Assembly: GCA_965662045.1 (NCBI GenBank)
Contig: CBFIGE010000001.1
Location: forward strand, 124,001-188,000
DNA length: 64,000 nucleotides
Direction of reading: 5' to 3'
Source: UBA3478 sp965662045
Lineage (GTDB): Bacteria; Bacteroidota; Bacteroidia; Flavobacteriales; Flavobacteriaceae
Position 1 is the first letter of the stretch; each line of letters begins with the position of its first letter. Below are positions 27,900-37,251 of this stretch, piece after piece. The translations under genes and the position numbers were made by a program. The notes beneath the pieces are model-generated. The model did not search any database. It worked only from the letters and a program-made list of their open reading frames with translations, and was not told the DNA's origin.

Positions 27900-28181
27900 A
27901 TGAACAAATATTTAATTAAAAGAGAAATTCCTAACGCTTCAAATATCCCAACCGATAAATTAGATAACACTGGAAAGCACTCTGAGTCTATACTTATAGA
28001 TATGAGAAATGAAGGAAAAAACATCGAACAAGAACATAGTTATATTGCCGGAGACTGCGTGTACTGTGTTTATAATGCTGACTCTGTTGACTTGTTAAAA
28101 GAGCACGCCCAAAGAGCAGGAATGCCTGCAAATGAAATTACACTAATCTCAAACGAACTAGAGCACAACACCAATAACTAG
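27900..28181 (+). CDS. DUF4242 small protein
   Basis: A 93-residue cytoplasmic protein of the DUF4242 family. Conserved elements are the KYLIKREIPNA start, EHSYIAGDCVYCVYNADS and LLKEHAQRAGMPANEI. One characterised family member (Streptomyces SCO4226) binds nickel; whether this one does is not known. There is no signal or membrane segment. It follows the LuxE-like gene by 79 nt and may share its transcript. Confidence 0.75.
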   Translation: MNKYLIKREIPNASNIPTDKLDNTGKHSESILIDMRNEGKNIEQEHSYIAGDCVYCVYNADSVDLLKEHAQRAGMPANEITLISNELEHNTNN

Positions 28182-28196
28182 TTCAGGCATTGATAT

Positions 28197-28223
28197 AAAA
28201 AAAGGCATCCAAAAGGACGCCTT
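28197..28223 (-). terminator. Minus-strand terminator-like hairpin
   Basis: Reading the minus strand, AAGGC (28223-28219) pairs with GCCTT (28206-28202) and an inner 3-bp pair closes a TTTT loop, followed directly by seven T (28203-28197, two of them shared with the stem end). It would end minus-strand transcription coming from the intergenic region. Confidence 0.55.
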
Positions 28224-28225
28224 AG

Positions 28226-28278
28226 CTCTCTGCCTAGATATGGGTATCATAGCCTTATCTATATCTAGTAATAGAGAG
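28226..28278. other. Long imperfect hairpin in intergenic region (possible ncRNA element)
   Basis: CTCTCT (28226-28231) pairs with AGAGAG (28273-28278) and CTAGATAT (28234-28241) pairs with ATATCTAG (28261-28268), enclosing a 19-nt loop; only a small internal loop (GC/TAAT) interrupts the stem. It sits between two terminator-like hairpins in a 363-bp gene-free stretch. It could be part of a small RNA or of a 3' UTR. I see no coding potential here. Confidence 0.4.
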
Positions 28279-28394
28279 AATTTTATAGTGTATTGTATAT
28301 TAATATTTTCTTATTGCAGGACAACTTACAAAATATTAATTGGACCTCACAAAAGTGTTTAGAAGATTAAAAGCATCCGCTGATTTAAAACAAA

Positions 28395-28420
28395 AAAAGA
28401 CGCCGTAATCGGCGTCTTTT
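28395..28420. terminator. Bidirectional terminator between DUF4242 and tyrS
   Basis: GACGCCG (28399-28405), loop TAAT, CGGCGTC (28410-28416), with A-tract before and T-tract after, so it reads as a terminator on both strands. It can serve DUF4242 on the + strand and tyrS on the - strand. Confidence 0.85.
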
Positions 28421-28544
28421 AAACAGGGTTATAATATGATGAGACGTCTGTAAAATAGAAAATAATTGTATTGCCTATAACTTTTTAATGGGAAAACCAT
28501 AGGATATCCCCTATTTATACTGCGCATATATTCCTAAACAAAAG

Positions 28545-29840
28545 CTATACAACCTCAATCAGAAAGTAGTTCTTTTTACCACGTTGAATTAAAATATATC
28601 GGTCTTGAATTAAATCTTGAGTTCCAATTACAAAGTCTGCCGACACCTTATTCTTATTAACTGAAATAGAATTCTGTTTCAATTCTCTGCGGGCATCGCC
28701 ATTTGAAGATAAAAAGCCTGTTTTAGCCGAGAGCGCAGCAATCATATCTAGGCCTTGGTCTAGTTCATCACTTTGGATTTGAGCTTGCGGAACTCCTTCA
28801 AACACATCGAGTAATGTCTCAACATCTAATGCTTTCAAATCTTCAGTGGTTGACTTACCAAATAAAAGTTGACTTGCTTGTTTAGCCTTATCTAAATCTT
28901 CTCGACTGTGCACAAGAATAGTGATTTCATCGGCCAGGCGTTGTTGAAGTATGCGCATGTGAGGTTCAGTTCTATGCTGCTCAATCAATTGTTCAACCGT
29001 TTCTTGTTCTAAAAAAGTGAAAATCTTGATGAAATTTTCAGCATCCACATCACTTGAATTAAGCCAGTACTGGTAAAATTTATAGGGTGATGTTCTATTG
29101 CGGTCCAGCCAAACATTTCCCTGCTCGGTTTTTCCAAACTTCGTTCCGTCAGCTTTAGTGATCAATGGGCAAGTCAATGCAAAACCTTTTCCTGCACCAA
29201 TACGACGAATGAGTTCGGTACCTGTGGTAATGTTACCCCACTGATCAGAGCCTCCCATTTGCAAGCTGCAATCGTAATTTTTATACAAATGCCAAAAATC
29301 AAAACCTTGAACAAGTTGATAGGTGAATTCCGTAAAAGACATGCCTTCAGAAGAATCTGAGGAGAGCCTTTTCTTTACAGAATCTTTAGCCATCATGTAG
29401 TTTACAGTGATATGTTTTCCAACATCTCGAATAAAGTCGATAAAACTAAAGTTCTTCATCCAATCATAGTTATTGACTATTACAGCAGAACGACCCTCTT
29501 TAGCCTCAAAATCGAGAAATCTTGACAATTGTTTTTGAATGGCATCTTGGTTGTACTTTAAGGTCTTTTCATCTAATAAATTGCGTTCTTTAGATTTTCC
29601 TGAAGGGTCTCCAATCATTCCCGTAGCGCCACCAACCAAAGCAATGGGTTTATGCCCCTGAATTTGAAAATGTCTCAACATCAGAATGCTTACAAGGTTA
29701 CCGATGTGCAATGAGTCTGCAGTTGGATCAAATCCTACATATGCGGCTCTAGAATCCTCGTTTAAATGTTCCTCTAATCCGGGCATATAATCGTGAATCA
29801 TTCCTCTCCATCTCAATTCTTCAATAAACTGATTGTCCAT
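28545..29840 (-). CDS. tyrS: Tyrosyl-tRNA synthetase
   Basis: A 431-residue class I synthetase that charges tRNA-Tyr. The HIGH motif is HIGN at residues 45-48 (FDPTADSLHIGN), the KMSKS-like motif is KFGKT near residue 230, and the C-terminal ~70 residues form an S4 RNA-binding domain (SSNGDARRELKQNSISVN). Length is typical. It begins 34 nt after the argH stop. An exact -7 box TATTTTTG (29870-29863) just upstream could give it its own transcript, but read-through from the arginine operon is possible. Confidence 0.97.
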   Translation of the reverse strand: MDNQFIEELRWRGMIHDYMPGLEEHLNEDSRAAYVGFDPTADSLHIGNLVSILMLRHFQIQGHKPIALVGGATGMIGDPSGKSKERNLLDEKTLKYNQDAIQKQLSRFLDFEAKEGRSAVIVNNYDWMKNFSFIDFIRDVGKHITVNYMMAKDSVKKRLSSDSSEGMSFTEFTYQLVQGFDFWHLYKNYDCSLQMGGSDQWGNITTGTELIRRIGAGKGFALTCPLITKADGTKFGKTEQGNVWLDRNRTSPYKFYQYWLNSSDVDAENFIKIFTFLEQETVEQLIEQHRTEPHMRILQQRLADEITILVHSREDLDKAKQASQLLFGKSTTEDLKALDVETLLDVFEGVPQAQIQSDELDQGLDMIAALSAKTGFLSSNGDARRELKQNSISVNKNKVSADFVIGTQDLIQDRYILIQRGKKNYFLIEVV

Positions 29841-29874
29841 TTAAATTCTTTTGATACGGTCACAAAAATAAAGA

Positions 29875-31161
29875 TTACTTCTTTGCAGCCCTTCGCATTT
29901 TGAGCCTAATTTCATCTAGACACAAATTTCCAATACTACCAAGATGAGTATGCGCACTGTATTTGATTGGTTCATATTGTTTTTCTGCTATTGACTTTGC
30001 CATATTTTGATAAGCTTCTCGAAACGGTATTCCAGATGAAACCCAATCGTTTAATGTATCGACGCTCCAAATGTATTCGTACTTTGATGCTTCTAAAATG
30101 GATGAGCGCACTTCAATTTGTTTTATAGCGTAATTGAAAATTTCAAGACACTCTTTGAATTGATTGATTCCCTGAATTATGGGCTCTTTTACCAGTTGTA
30201 AATCCCTGTGATATCCAGAAGGCAAATTGGAGGTAATACTAGCAATTTGTTGCGGTATCGCCTGAATTTTATTGCAGTGCGCTCTAATCAATTCAAAAAC
30301 ATCTGGATTTTTTTTATGTGGCATGATGCTGCTTCCTGTAGTAAGCGCATCAGGAAATTTGATGAAGTTGTAATCTTGTCCAGCAAAAAGACAAATATCC
30401 ATGGCAAACTTAGAGAGTGTCGAAGCAAAAGAAGACAAGGCTAAAGCGCAGCTTTTTTCTGCCTTTCCTCTTGATAGCTGAGCCGCCACCGAATTGTATT
30501 TCAAAGTGGAAAAATTCAAGGCTTCTGTGGTAAAAGCTCGATCTATATTAAAATTGCTTCCATAACCTGCTGCAGACCCTAACGGGTTTTGATCACATAC
30601 CTCTTTGGCTGCCTTTAAAATAAAAACATCATCGATTAAAAGTTCTGCATAAGCGCTAAACCACAGTCCAAAAGAAGAGGGCATCGCCACTTGCATATGC
30701 GTATAACCAGGCATATAATGCTTTGCGTACTTTTCGGAAAGTTCAAGCAAGGTTTCAAAAAATTCTAAAACACGTTCTTGAATGAGAGAAAGTTCTTGAC
30801 ACATATATAAATGCATGGCTACTAAAACTTGGTCATTTCTCGAACGAGCAGTGTGAATTTTTTTGCCTGGTTCTCCGAGTCGCTGAATCAATTCATATTC
30901 AATCTTCGAATGCACATCTTCAAAATTTTCTTCAATTGAAAAGGTGCCTTCTTGCACTTCAACCAACATTTCATTTAAGCAATTGACAATTTGAGTGCAT
31001 TCATCAGAAGATAAAAGAGCCACCTTTTCAAGCATCTGAGCATGAGCGATGGATGCCTGTAAATCATACTTTGCCAAATGAATATCTAATTCACGATCAT
31101 TTCCAACAGTGAATTTTTCAATCAATTTTTCGGTTGAAATACCTTTTTCCCAGAGCTTCAT
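29875..31161 (-). CDS. argH: Argininosuccinate lyase
   Basis: A 428-residue member of the fumarase/aspartase superfamily that splits argininosuccinate into arginine and fumarate. The signature GSSIMPHKKNPD lies at about residues 271-282 and the N-terminal region has TARSRNDQV. It is the last gene of the arginine operon; its start overlaps the deacylase stop by 4 nt. Length is slightly shorter than E. coli ArgH but covers all three domains. Confidence 0.95.
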   Translation of the reverse strand: MKLWEKGISTEKLIEKFTVGNDRELDIHLAKYDLQASIAHAQMLEKVALLSSDECTQIVNCLNEMLVEVQEGTFSIEENFEDVHSKIEYELIQRLGEPGKKIHTARSRNDQVLVAMHLYMCQELSLIQERVLEFFETLLELSEKYAKHYMPGYTHMQVAMPSSFGLWFSAYAELLIDDVFILKAAKEVCDQNPLGSAAGYGSNFNIDRAFTTEALNFSTLKYNSVAAQLSRGKAEKSCALALSSFASTLSKFAMDICLFAGQDYNFIKFPDALTTGSSIMPHKKNPDVFELIRAHCNKIQAIPQQIASITSNLPSGYHRDLQLVKEPIIQGINQFKECLEIFNYAIKQIEVRSSILEASKYEYIWSVDTLNDWVSSGIPFREAYQNMAKSIAEKQYEPIKYSAHTHLGSIGNLCLDEIRLKMRRAAKK

Positions 31162-32240
31162 GCTATTGTGTTTATGTAGTTTTCTAAAAGTTTAATATAA
31201 ATCTCAATACCTTCTTTTATTTCGTACGCAAAAATAAACTCATCTGCCGTGTGTGAACGTGTTGAATCTCCAGGTCCAAACTTTAACGACTGACAATTCA
31301 AAGCAGCTTGGTCCGAGAGTGTTGGAGAACCATAAGTTTTTCTGCCCAACTGAAGACCTGCTTGTACCAAAGCGTGATCTTCATCGATCTGAGAGCTTTG
31401 CATACGAAGAGACCTCGCCCGCATTTCACAGGGTGCGTTTTTTTGAAAAAAAGCATCAATTTCTTGGTTTTTATAGCAATCATTGACTCGAACATCCACC
31501 ACAAATTTTACTTCTGAAGGAATGACGTTGTGCTGAGTGCCCGCCTGAAGTTGAGATACTGTAGTTTTAACCTCGCCTAGGTGTTTAGAGACTTTATCAA
31601 AACGCAATTCTTTAAACCATTGTAAGATTGGAATAATCTTGTGAATGGCCTGATCGTCATTTGGATGTGCCGCATGAGAAGCAGTACCAGTTACTTTTCC
31701 GTCAAAGACGACAAGTCCTTTCTCGGCAATAGCGAGGTCCATCAAGGTAGGTTCTCCAACAATGGCTAAATCAATAGTTGGTAACAAAGGTAGAAGTCCT
31801 CTGAGGCTATCGACACCTGCAATCTCTTCTTCTGCAGTTGCAGCAATGATGAGATTGAAGGGTAAGTTTTTAGTCGAGTAAAAATGCAAGAAACAATGCA
31901 TTAAAGATACTAGCGCTCCTCCTGCATCGTTCGAGCCTAAACCGTAGAGTTTATCTTCTATAATATCAGCCTTAAATGGATCACGTGTATAAGAGCCATT
32001 CGGTTTTACGGTATCATGGTGACTATTCAAAAGTAAATTAGGTTTATTCTCGTCGTAATGCTTGTTAAAGGCGTAAACATTATTCTTATGCTTTCTAAAA
32101 GAGATGTCATGCTTTTTAAACCAACGCTCTAAAATTGCAGCGGTCTGATCTTCTTCTGTTGAAAACGAGGGTGTTGTGATCAATTCTTTTAGAAGATCTA
32201 TGGCAGATTCATAATAATCTGAGATTTGGTTCATAGACAT
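31158..32240 (-). CDS. argE: M20-family N-acyl-ornithine/citrulline deacylase
   Basis: A 360-residue M20 metallopeptidase-family deacylase. Metal-site motifs are LLNSHHDTV and GLGSNDAGGALVSLMHC, with EEE (AEEEIAGVDSLRG) for the catalytic base. In this type of pathway the carbamoyltransferase acts on the acylated intermediate, so the enzyme should remove the acyl group from N-acylcitrulline rather than N-acetylornithine. It sits between argB (10-nt overlap) and argH (4-nt overlap). Start at ATG 32240 or 32234. Confidence 0.9.
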   Translation of the reverse strand: MSMNQISDYYESAIDLLKELITTPSFSTEEDQTAAILERWFKKHDISFRKHKNNVYAFNKHYDENKPNLLLNSHHDTVKPNGSYTRDPFKADIIEDKLYGLGSNDAGGALVSLMHCFLHFYSTKNLPFNLIIAATAEEEIAGVDSLRGLLPLLPTIDLAIVGEPTLMDLAIAEKGLVVFDGKVTGTASHAAHPNDDQAIHKIIPILQWFKELRFDKVSKHLGEVKTTVSQLQAGTQHNVIPSEVKFVVDVRVNDCYKNQEIDAFFQKNAPCEMRARSLRMQSSQIDEDHALVQAGLQLGRKTYGSPTLSDQAALNCQSLKFGPGDSTRSHTADEFIFAYEIKEGIEIYIKLLENYINTIA

Positions 32241-33019
32241 ATTTTTGTTCCTTTATTGTGATTAATTATAGCCGATGACCCAATTCTTACCTCTTGCACT
32301 TTTTTTTCAAGCGCATCAAAAGCATTTGTCAGTTTAGGAATAATACCTTGGGTCAAGGTGCCATCCTTTTTGAATTGCACAAAATCAGTGCTGTTTATTT
32401 CTTCGAAAATAGCATTAGCATTGGAGCTATGCATGTCTTTTAACACGCCTTGATGCGTAAAAACAAACTTAAGGCTCACCTCAAAATATGTGGACATGGC
32501 GATAGCCAAACTCGATGCTATAGTATCAGCATTAGTGTTGAGCAACTGTCCTTTCTGATCGTGAGTAATCGCACAAAAAACAGGACAAGCATTAAGGTCT
32601 AAGAGTTCTTTAATTCTATCAGAATTCACTTGAACAATATCCCCAGCAAATCCGTAATCTATCTTTTTTACTGCTCTTTTCTCGGCCTTAATCAAATTCA
32701 AATCCGCTCCCGAAAGTCCAAGCGCATCAATGGATTGTGCCTGCATAGAGCTAATTAACTTTTTGTTTGCAAGACCGGCGTAAACCATACATACAACCTC
32801 TAATTGTTCTTTTGAAGTAATGCGTCTTCCCTCGTACATTTCAACCTCTAAACCTAATTTAGTCGAAAGCGCAGAGGCCATTTTACCCCCACCGTGAACT
32901 AATATTTTGGCTTCTTTAAGCAGTGAAAACTCTTCAATAAATGCATTTAGGCGATCCTTATTGTCGAGTATATCTCCTCCTATTTTAATGATGTGAAGTG
33001 GTTTCTTAGTCCTTTCCAT
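32231..33019 (-). CDS. argB: N-acylglutamate kinase
   Basis: A 262-residue amino-acid kinase. KIGGDILDN at the N-terminus and LVHGGGKMASALSTKLGLE are the nucleotide and acyl-glutamate sites, and ALGLSGADLNLIKAEKR is the central kinase motif. It phosphorylates N-acyl-L-glutamate in the second step of arginine synthesis. It overlaps argF' by 14 nt and the deacylase by 10 nt. Given the carbamoyltransferase residue described below, the substrate may be N-succinyl-glutamate. Confidence 0.93.
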   Translation of the reverse strand: MERTKKPLHIIKIGGDILDNKDRLNAFIEEFSLLKEAKILVHGGGKMASALSTKLGLEVEMYEGRRITSKEQLEVVCMVYAGLANKKLISSMQAQSIDALGLSGADLNLIKAEKRAVKKIDYGFAGDIVQVNSDRIKELLDLNACPVFCAITHDQKGQLLNTNADTIASSLAIAMSTYFEVSLKFVFTHQGVLKDMHSSNANAIFEEINSTDFVQFKKDGTLTQGIIPKLTNAFDALEKKVQEVRIGSSAIINHNKGTKICL

Positions 33020-33947
33020 TTAGCAGTTTATTGATAACCCATAATGCAGCATAAGTTCTATTGTTAGCTTGCTCGATGACCAAAGAATTACTGCTGTCTA
33101 AAACCTCATCGGCCACAACTACATTTCTTCTTACCGGTAAACAATGCATGAACTTTGCAGTTCCTATTTTTTCTGAACTGATCATCCAATCCTCCTTGGG
33201 CGTTATGACGCCTCCGTAAGGTTCGTAACAAGACCAGTTCTTGGTATACACCACATCAGCACCTTGCATAGCTTGCTTTTGATTTGTATTGATCGTTACG
33301 TCTTTGGTGAGTTCAGGATTTAAATGATATCCTTCAGGATGGGTAATCACAAATTCACAGTCGACTCTTTTCATGGCCTTCACAAACGAATTTGCAACAG
33401 CATGAGGGAGTTTTCTCGGATGTGGAGCCCAACTCAACACCACCTTAGATTTCTTTTTCGGCACAAACTCTTTGATCGTCATTAGGTCAGTCAGTGCCTG
33501 TAAAGGGTGTTCTATGGCGCTTTCAAGACTAAAGACCGGAACAGATGCGTGTTTTACAAAAGCCTTAATTACAGGTTCAGCCTCATCGCTTTGACGTGAA
33601 ATCAACTCAGGAAAAGCGCGAATCCCAATGATATCCGCGTATTGAGAAACCACTTGAACGGCCTCTTTAATATGTTCTGCCTTATCCATGTTCATCACCG
33701 TACCGTCTTCAAATTCCAATTTCCAAGAATCAGAATCAACATTCAATACCATCACTTGCATTCCCAATTTGAATGCTGCTGCTTGTGTGCTTAAGCGCGT
33801 TCTCAACGAACTGTTAAAAAACAACATACATAGCACCTTGTCTTTACCCAAATGCGTTAAAGAGGTTTGGGTCTGTTTGAAGGCCAAAGCCTCATTTACA
33901 GCCAAATCCAAATCAACGATATCATCAATACTTTTATAATTATTCAT
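33006..33947 (-). CDS. argF': N-succinyl/acetyl-ornithine carbamoyltransferase
   Basis: A 313-residue SOTCase/AOTCase-type carbamoyltransferase. Carbamoyl-phosphate binding is FFNSSLRTR (residues 43-51); VVLSWAPHPRKLPHAV and MHCLPVRRNVVVADEVLD are specific to the acyl-ornithine group and differ from the HCLPA of ordinary OTCase. Position 90 is Ala (MDKA90EH). From memory, this aligns with Pro90 of Bacteroides fragilis SOTCase and Glu92 of Xanthomonas AOTCase, and E92A in the latter gives succinylornithine activity. The protein is therefore predicted to prefer N-succinylornithine. It overlaps argD by 8 nt and argB by 14 nt. Confidence 0.93.
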   Translation of the reverse strand: MNNYKSIDDIVDLDLAVNEALAFKQTQTSLTHLGKDKVLCMLFFNSSLRTRLSTQAAAFKLGMQVMVLNVDSDSWKLEFEDGTVMNMDKAEHIKEAVQVVSQYADIIGIRAFPELISRQSDEAEPVIKAFVKHASVPVFSLESAIEHPLQALTDLMTIKEFVPKKKSKVVLSWAPHPRKLPHAVANSFVKAMKRVDCEFVITHPEGYHLNPELTKDVTINTNQKQAMQGADVVYTKNWSCYEPYGGVITPKEDWMISSEKIGTAKFMHCLPVRRNVVVADEVLDSSNSLVIEQANNRTYAALWVINKLLNGKD

Positions 33948-35070
33948 GTTTTAACACTTGATTTAATCCTTCAAATAATTGATTTAATTCTCCTTCTGTG
34001 CAACAAAGAGGGGGTAAAATTCTCAATACGTTGGGGTTACTGGCAGAACCGACAAACAGGCCGTGTTGAAAAAGTAAATTTCTGCGTAATTCGGCCGTGT
34101 TAAAGTCAAATTCAAGACCAATCATAAGGCCTCGTCCTTTAACCACAGCAGGAACTTGAAGCATAGCCACCTTAGCTCTAAAAAGGGATTCAAGGGCCCT
34201 TGCATTCTGTTCTAAGTCTTCTTTTTCAAGCACATCCATAACAGAAAGTGCAGCTGTACAAGCCAAATAATTACCACCAAAAGTTGTCCCAAGCATTCCC
34301 TTTTCAGCTTTGATGGATTGGTGAATCATAATACCTCCAACCGGAAATCCGTTCCCCATACCTTTAGCCATACTGATGATATCTGGGATAATATTATAAT
34401 GCTGAAAACTAAAAAAACGTCCTGTTCTTGAGAATCCAGATTGCACCTCATCAGCGATTAATACGGTCCCAGTTTCTGTGCATACGTCGCGTAATGTCTT
34501 TACAAAATCGGCATCTGGTTGATCAAGACCTCCCACACCTTGTATGCATTCTATGATAACCGCTGCATAGGCCTTAGTCTCCAAATGTTTTTTAAGGGCT
34601 TCTACATCGTTAAAGTCAATAAAATCAACCTGGTGTGCCTTGTTAATTGGAGCCTGAATACGCCTATTATGAGTGGCTGCAACCGCAGCTGAAGTTCGTC
34701 CGTGAAAAGCATTGGAAAAAGCAAGTATTTTGGAGCGCTCAGTGTGGAAGGAAGCAAGTTTTAGCGCGTTTTCATTGGCTTCTGCTCCACTGCTGCACAA
34801 AAAGAGGTCGTAATTTTCTTCGAGCTTAGCATTGATGCGCTCGGCGAGTTCTTCTTGTAACGGATTGAGAATGACATTAGAATAAAATCCAATCGCATCA
34901 ATTTGAGATTTTAGCTGATTCACATAGTACGGATGGGTATGTCCGATTGAAATTACGGCATGACCTCCATAAAAATCCAAATAGTCTGAGCCTTTGGAAT
35001 CCTTGAGCCGCATTCCTCTAGCCGAAACTAATTCAATAGGGTATTGATTGTAAACGTCAAATAAGGCCAT
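33940..35070 (-). CDS. argD: N-acylornithine aminotransferase
   Basis: A 376-residue class III PLP aminotransferase that converts N-acylglutamate semialdehyde to N-acylornithine. SSGAEANENALKLA binds the cofactor phosphate, IADEVQSGFSRTG contains the PLP-pyridine Asp, and MAKGMGNGFPVGG holds the Schiff-base lysine. Length and motifs are normal. It starts at the base where argC stops (35070) and overlaps argF' by 8 nt. Confidence 0.94.
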   Translation of the reverse strand: MALFDVYNQYPIELVSARGMRLKDSKGSDYLDFYGGHAVISIGHTHPYYVNQLKSQIDAIGFYSNVILNPLQEELAERINAKLEENYDLFLCSSGAEANENALKLASFHTERSKILAFSNAFHGRTSAAVAATHNRRIQAPINKAHQVDFIDFNDVEALKKHLETKAYAAVIIECIQGVGGLDQPDADFVKTLRDVCTETGTVLIADEVQSGFSRTGRFFSFQHYNIIPDIISMAKGMGNGFPVGGIMIHQSIKAEKGMLGTTFGGNYLACTAALSVMDVLEKEDLEQNARALESLFRAKVAMLQVPAVVKGRGLMIGLEFDFNTAELRRNLLFQHGLFVGSASNPNVLRILPPLCCTEGELNQLFEGLNQVLKHE

Positions 35071-36062
35071 TAGAAAATTGAGGTTTTTAATTGAAGTCCT
35101 GTTTGTTGATTGAGTCCAAAGATCAAATTCATATTTTCCACGGCCTGACCTGAGGCTCCTTTGAGTAAATTATCCAGAACAGAGGTAATTAAAATTTTAT
35201 CTTGGTGTTGCATCAAATGAATGTGACAATTATTGCTGTTTACGACCTGTTTGAGTTGAAGCTCATCAGGGCAAACATGTGTAAATGGCGCATGTTTATA
35301 GAAGGCTTCATAAGCCAATATCACCTCATCAAATGCACAATCTATTTTGGTGTATGCCGTGGCAAAAATTCCTCTTGTAAAATCACCCCTGTGCGGCAAA
35401 AAATGTAAGTTTTCTTTGGACGCCTGAGCTTTGTTGTAAACGGTTTCAGCAATCTCATCTAAATGTTGATGCGAAAAAGGTTTATACCATGAAAAATTGT
35501 TATTTCGATAAGAAAAGTGAGCCGTTGCACTTGGCTTAATTCCAGCTCCCGTTGACCCGGTCACCGCATTAATATGCACCTCTCCATCTACAGCGACTAA
35601 ATCTTTGTGAAACAGCGGCGCCAAAGCGAGGTTAATGGCCGTTGCAAAACAACCAGGATTAGCTATACTATTGGCATTTTGAATTTTAGCTCGATTGAGC
35701 TCCGTTGCGCCATATATAAATTCTCGCTGACCAAATTTAGAATCAGATGATAAGCGAAAGGAGTTACTGAGATCAATGATTTTTAGCTCCTCTGAAATCA
35801 TTGGTGCATAAGTTTCAAGAAAAGCCTCTGATTGACCATGAGGTAAGCACAAAAACCATAAATCCGCTCCTGTAATTGGAGCCTCACAGAATTCAAAAGC
35901 TTGACTTCCCAATAAATCGGGATGAACTTTTGAGAGTTGTTGACCCGTGTAGGATCGACTTACCACAAAGTGCAATTCAACGTTTGGATGAAACATTAGC
36001 AAACGCAATAATTCTCCTCCCGTATAACCTGAACCTCCAAATACTCCTACTTTAATTTTCAT
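35070..36062 (-). CDS. argC: N-acyl-gamma-glutamyl-phosphate reductase
   Basis: A 330-residue dehydrogenase of the third arginine step. VGVFGGSGYTGGELLRLL at the N-terminus is the NADPH fold; the catalytic cysteine is in SIANPGCFATA (about residue 145), with the SGAG-like stretch VTGSTGAGIKP after it. I chose ATG at 36062 (MKIKVGVFGG), since GTG at 36071 only adds MFK. It overlaps argG by 11 nt. Confidence 0.95.
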   Translation of the reverse strand: MKIKVGVFGGSGYTGGELLRLLMFHPNVELHFVVSRSYTGQQLSKVHPDLLGSQAFEFCEAPITGADLWFLCLPHGQSEAFLETYAPMISEELKIIDLSNSFRLSSDSKFGQREFIYGATELNRAKIQNANSIANPGCFATAINLALAPLFHKDLVAVDGEVHINAVTGSTGAGIKPSATAHFSYRNNNFSWYKPFSHQHLDEIAETVYNKAQASKENLHFLPHRGDFTRGIFATAYTKIDCAFDEVILAYEAFYKHAPFTHVCPDELQLKQVVNSNNCHIHLMQHQDKILITSVLDNLLKGASGQAVENMNLIFGLNQQTGLQLKTSIF

Positions 36063-37251
36063 CTTGAACACTTTTGGCGTTTTTCAATCCGTTCGCATAA
36101 ATTTTAATAAAGCCTTTGGCGTCTTCTGCTGTCCATGAATTATTCATCTCACCGTATTGAGCAGCAGAGGATTTCATTTGGTCGTACATCGATTCAATCC
36201 CAATTAATTCAAAACGGTAAGGGTGTAAGGCCACGAACACCTTACCGGTAACAAACCGCTGACAATCTTTCATATAAGCTTCTGTATTACGCATCACCTC
36301 GTCCAAGAATAGGCCCTCATGTGCCATCATTCCATAAAATTGTGCCAATTGTTGTTTTTGAAATAATTGCCATTTACTGAGGGTGTGCTTTTCTAAAAGT
36401 TCATGTGCTTTGATGATAATCATAGGTGCAGCGGCTTCAAATCCAACTCTACCTTTGATTCCAATAATGGTATCCCCAACATGAATATCTCTACCTATAG
36501 CGTATTTCTTCGCAATCATGTGGAGTTCTTTAATCGCCTCAACCGGAGCGTAGTTTTCGCCATCAATTCCAACCAGTTCTCCTTGTTTAAAATCAAGGGT
36601 CAAATTTTTGGGTTCTTTTTCTTCCAATTGACTTGGATAAGCCTCCTCAGGAAGTGTCTTATCCGAGGTTAAAGTTTCAGCTCCTCCTACAGAAGTTCCC
36701 CACAAACCTTGGTTTATAGAGTATTTTGACTTTTCCCACGAATATTCATATCCGTGAGATTTGAGGTACTCAATCTCTGTTTCTCTTGATAACTTTTGAT
36801 CGCGAATAGGAGTAATGATTTCTATTAAATTCCCAAGTGTTTGAAAAATCAAATCAAAACGTATCTGGTCATTACCAGCACCAGTAGAACCATGAGCGAT
36901 AGCCTCTGCTCCAATAGAATTGGCATAATTAATGAGCGCAATGGCCTGTACTACGCGCTCAGCGCTAACCGAAAGGGGATAAGTGTTATTTCTGAGTACA
37001 TTTCCAAAAATCAAATACTTGAGTATAGAATTGTACAGCTCTTCTTCAGCATTGATACACTCAAACTGGGTTACTCCAAATGCTAAGGCTTTTGTTTTCA
37101 TTTCAGAAATTTGCTGCTCATCAAAACCGCCTGTATTCACAGCCACAGCGTACACCTCTGAATTTTCTTGAGATGAAAGCCAGTGCGCACAATAGGAAGT
37201 ATCAAGTCCTCCACTGTAGGCCAGAACTATTTTTTTTACTTTATTGCTCAT
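36052..37251 (-). CDS. argG: Argininosuccinate synthase
   Basis: A 399-residue ATP-dependent ligase joining citrulline and aspartate. LAYSGGLDTSYCAHWL (residues 9-24) is the ATP pyrophosphatase P-loop; AHGSTGAGNDQIRFDL is the citrulline/aspartate site. In Bacteroidota it lies within the operon rather than next to argH. It overlaps the GNAT gene upstream by 11 nt and argC downstream by 11 nt. Confidence 0.95.
   Translation of the reverse strand: MSNKVKKIVLAYSGGLDTSYCAHWLSSQENSEVYAVAVNTGGFDEQQISEMKTKALAFGVTQFECINAEEELYNSILKYLIFGNVLRNNTYPLSVSAERVVQAIALINYANSIGAEAIAHGSTGAGNDQIRFDLIFQTLGNLIEIITPIRDQKLSRETEIEYLKSHGYEYSWEKSKYSINQGLWGTSVGGAETLTSDKTLPEEAYPSQLEEKEPKNLTLDFKQGELVGIDGENYAPVEAIKELHMIAKKYAIGRDIHVGDTIIGIKGRVGFEAAAPMIIIKAHELLEKHTLSKWQLFQKQQLAQFYGMMAHEGLFLDEVMRNTEAYMKDCQRFVTGKVFVALHPYRFELIGIESMYDQMKSSAAQYGEMNNSWTAEDAKGFIKIYANGLKNAKSVQDEN

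Noticed and set aside
28226..28278. A tRNA or known riboswitch in the tyrS/DUF4242 spacer
   Set aside because: No tRNA-like arms, anticodon or CCA, and no conserved riboswitch motif that I recognise. Kept only as an unexplained hairpin.
33867..34103. Plus-strand ORF inside argF'/argD
   Set aside because: Shadow of two well-supported enzymes with no ribosome-binding or family evidence.
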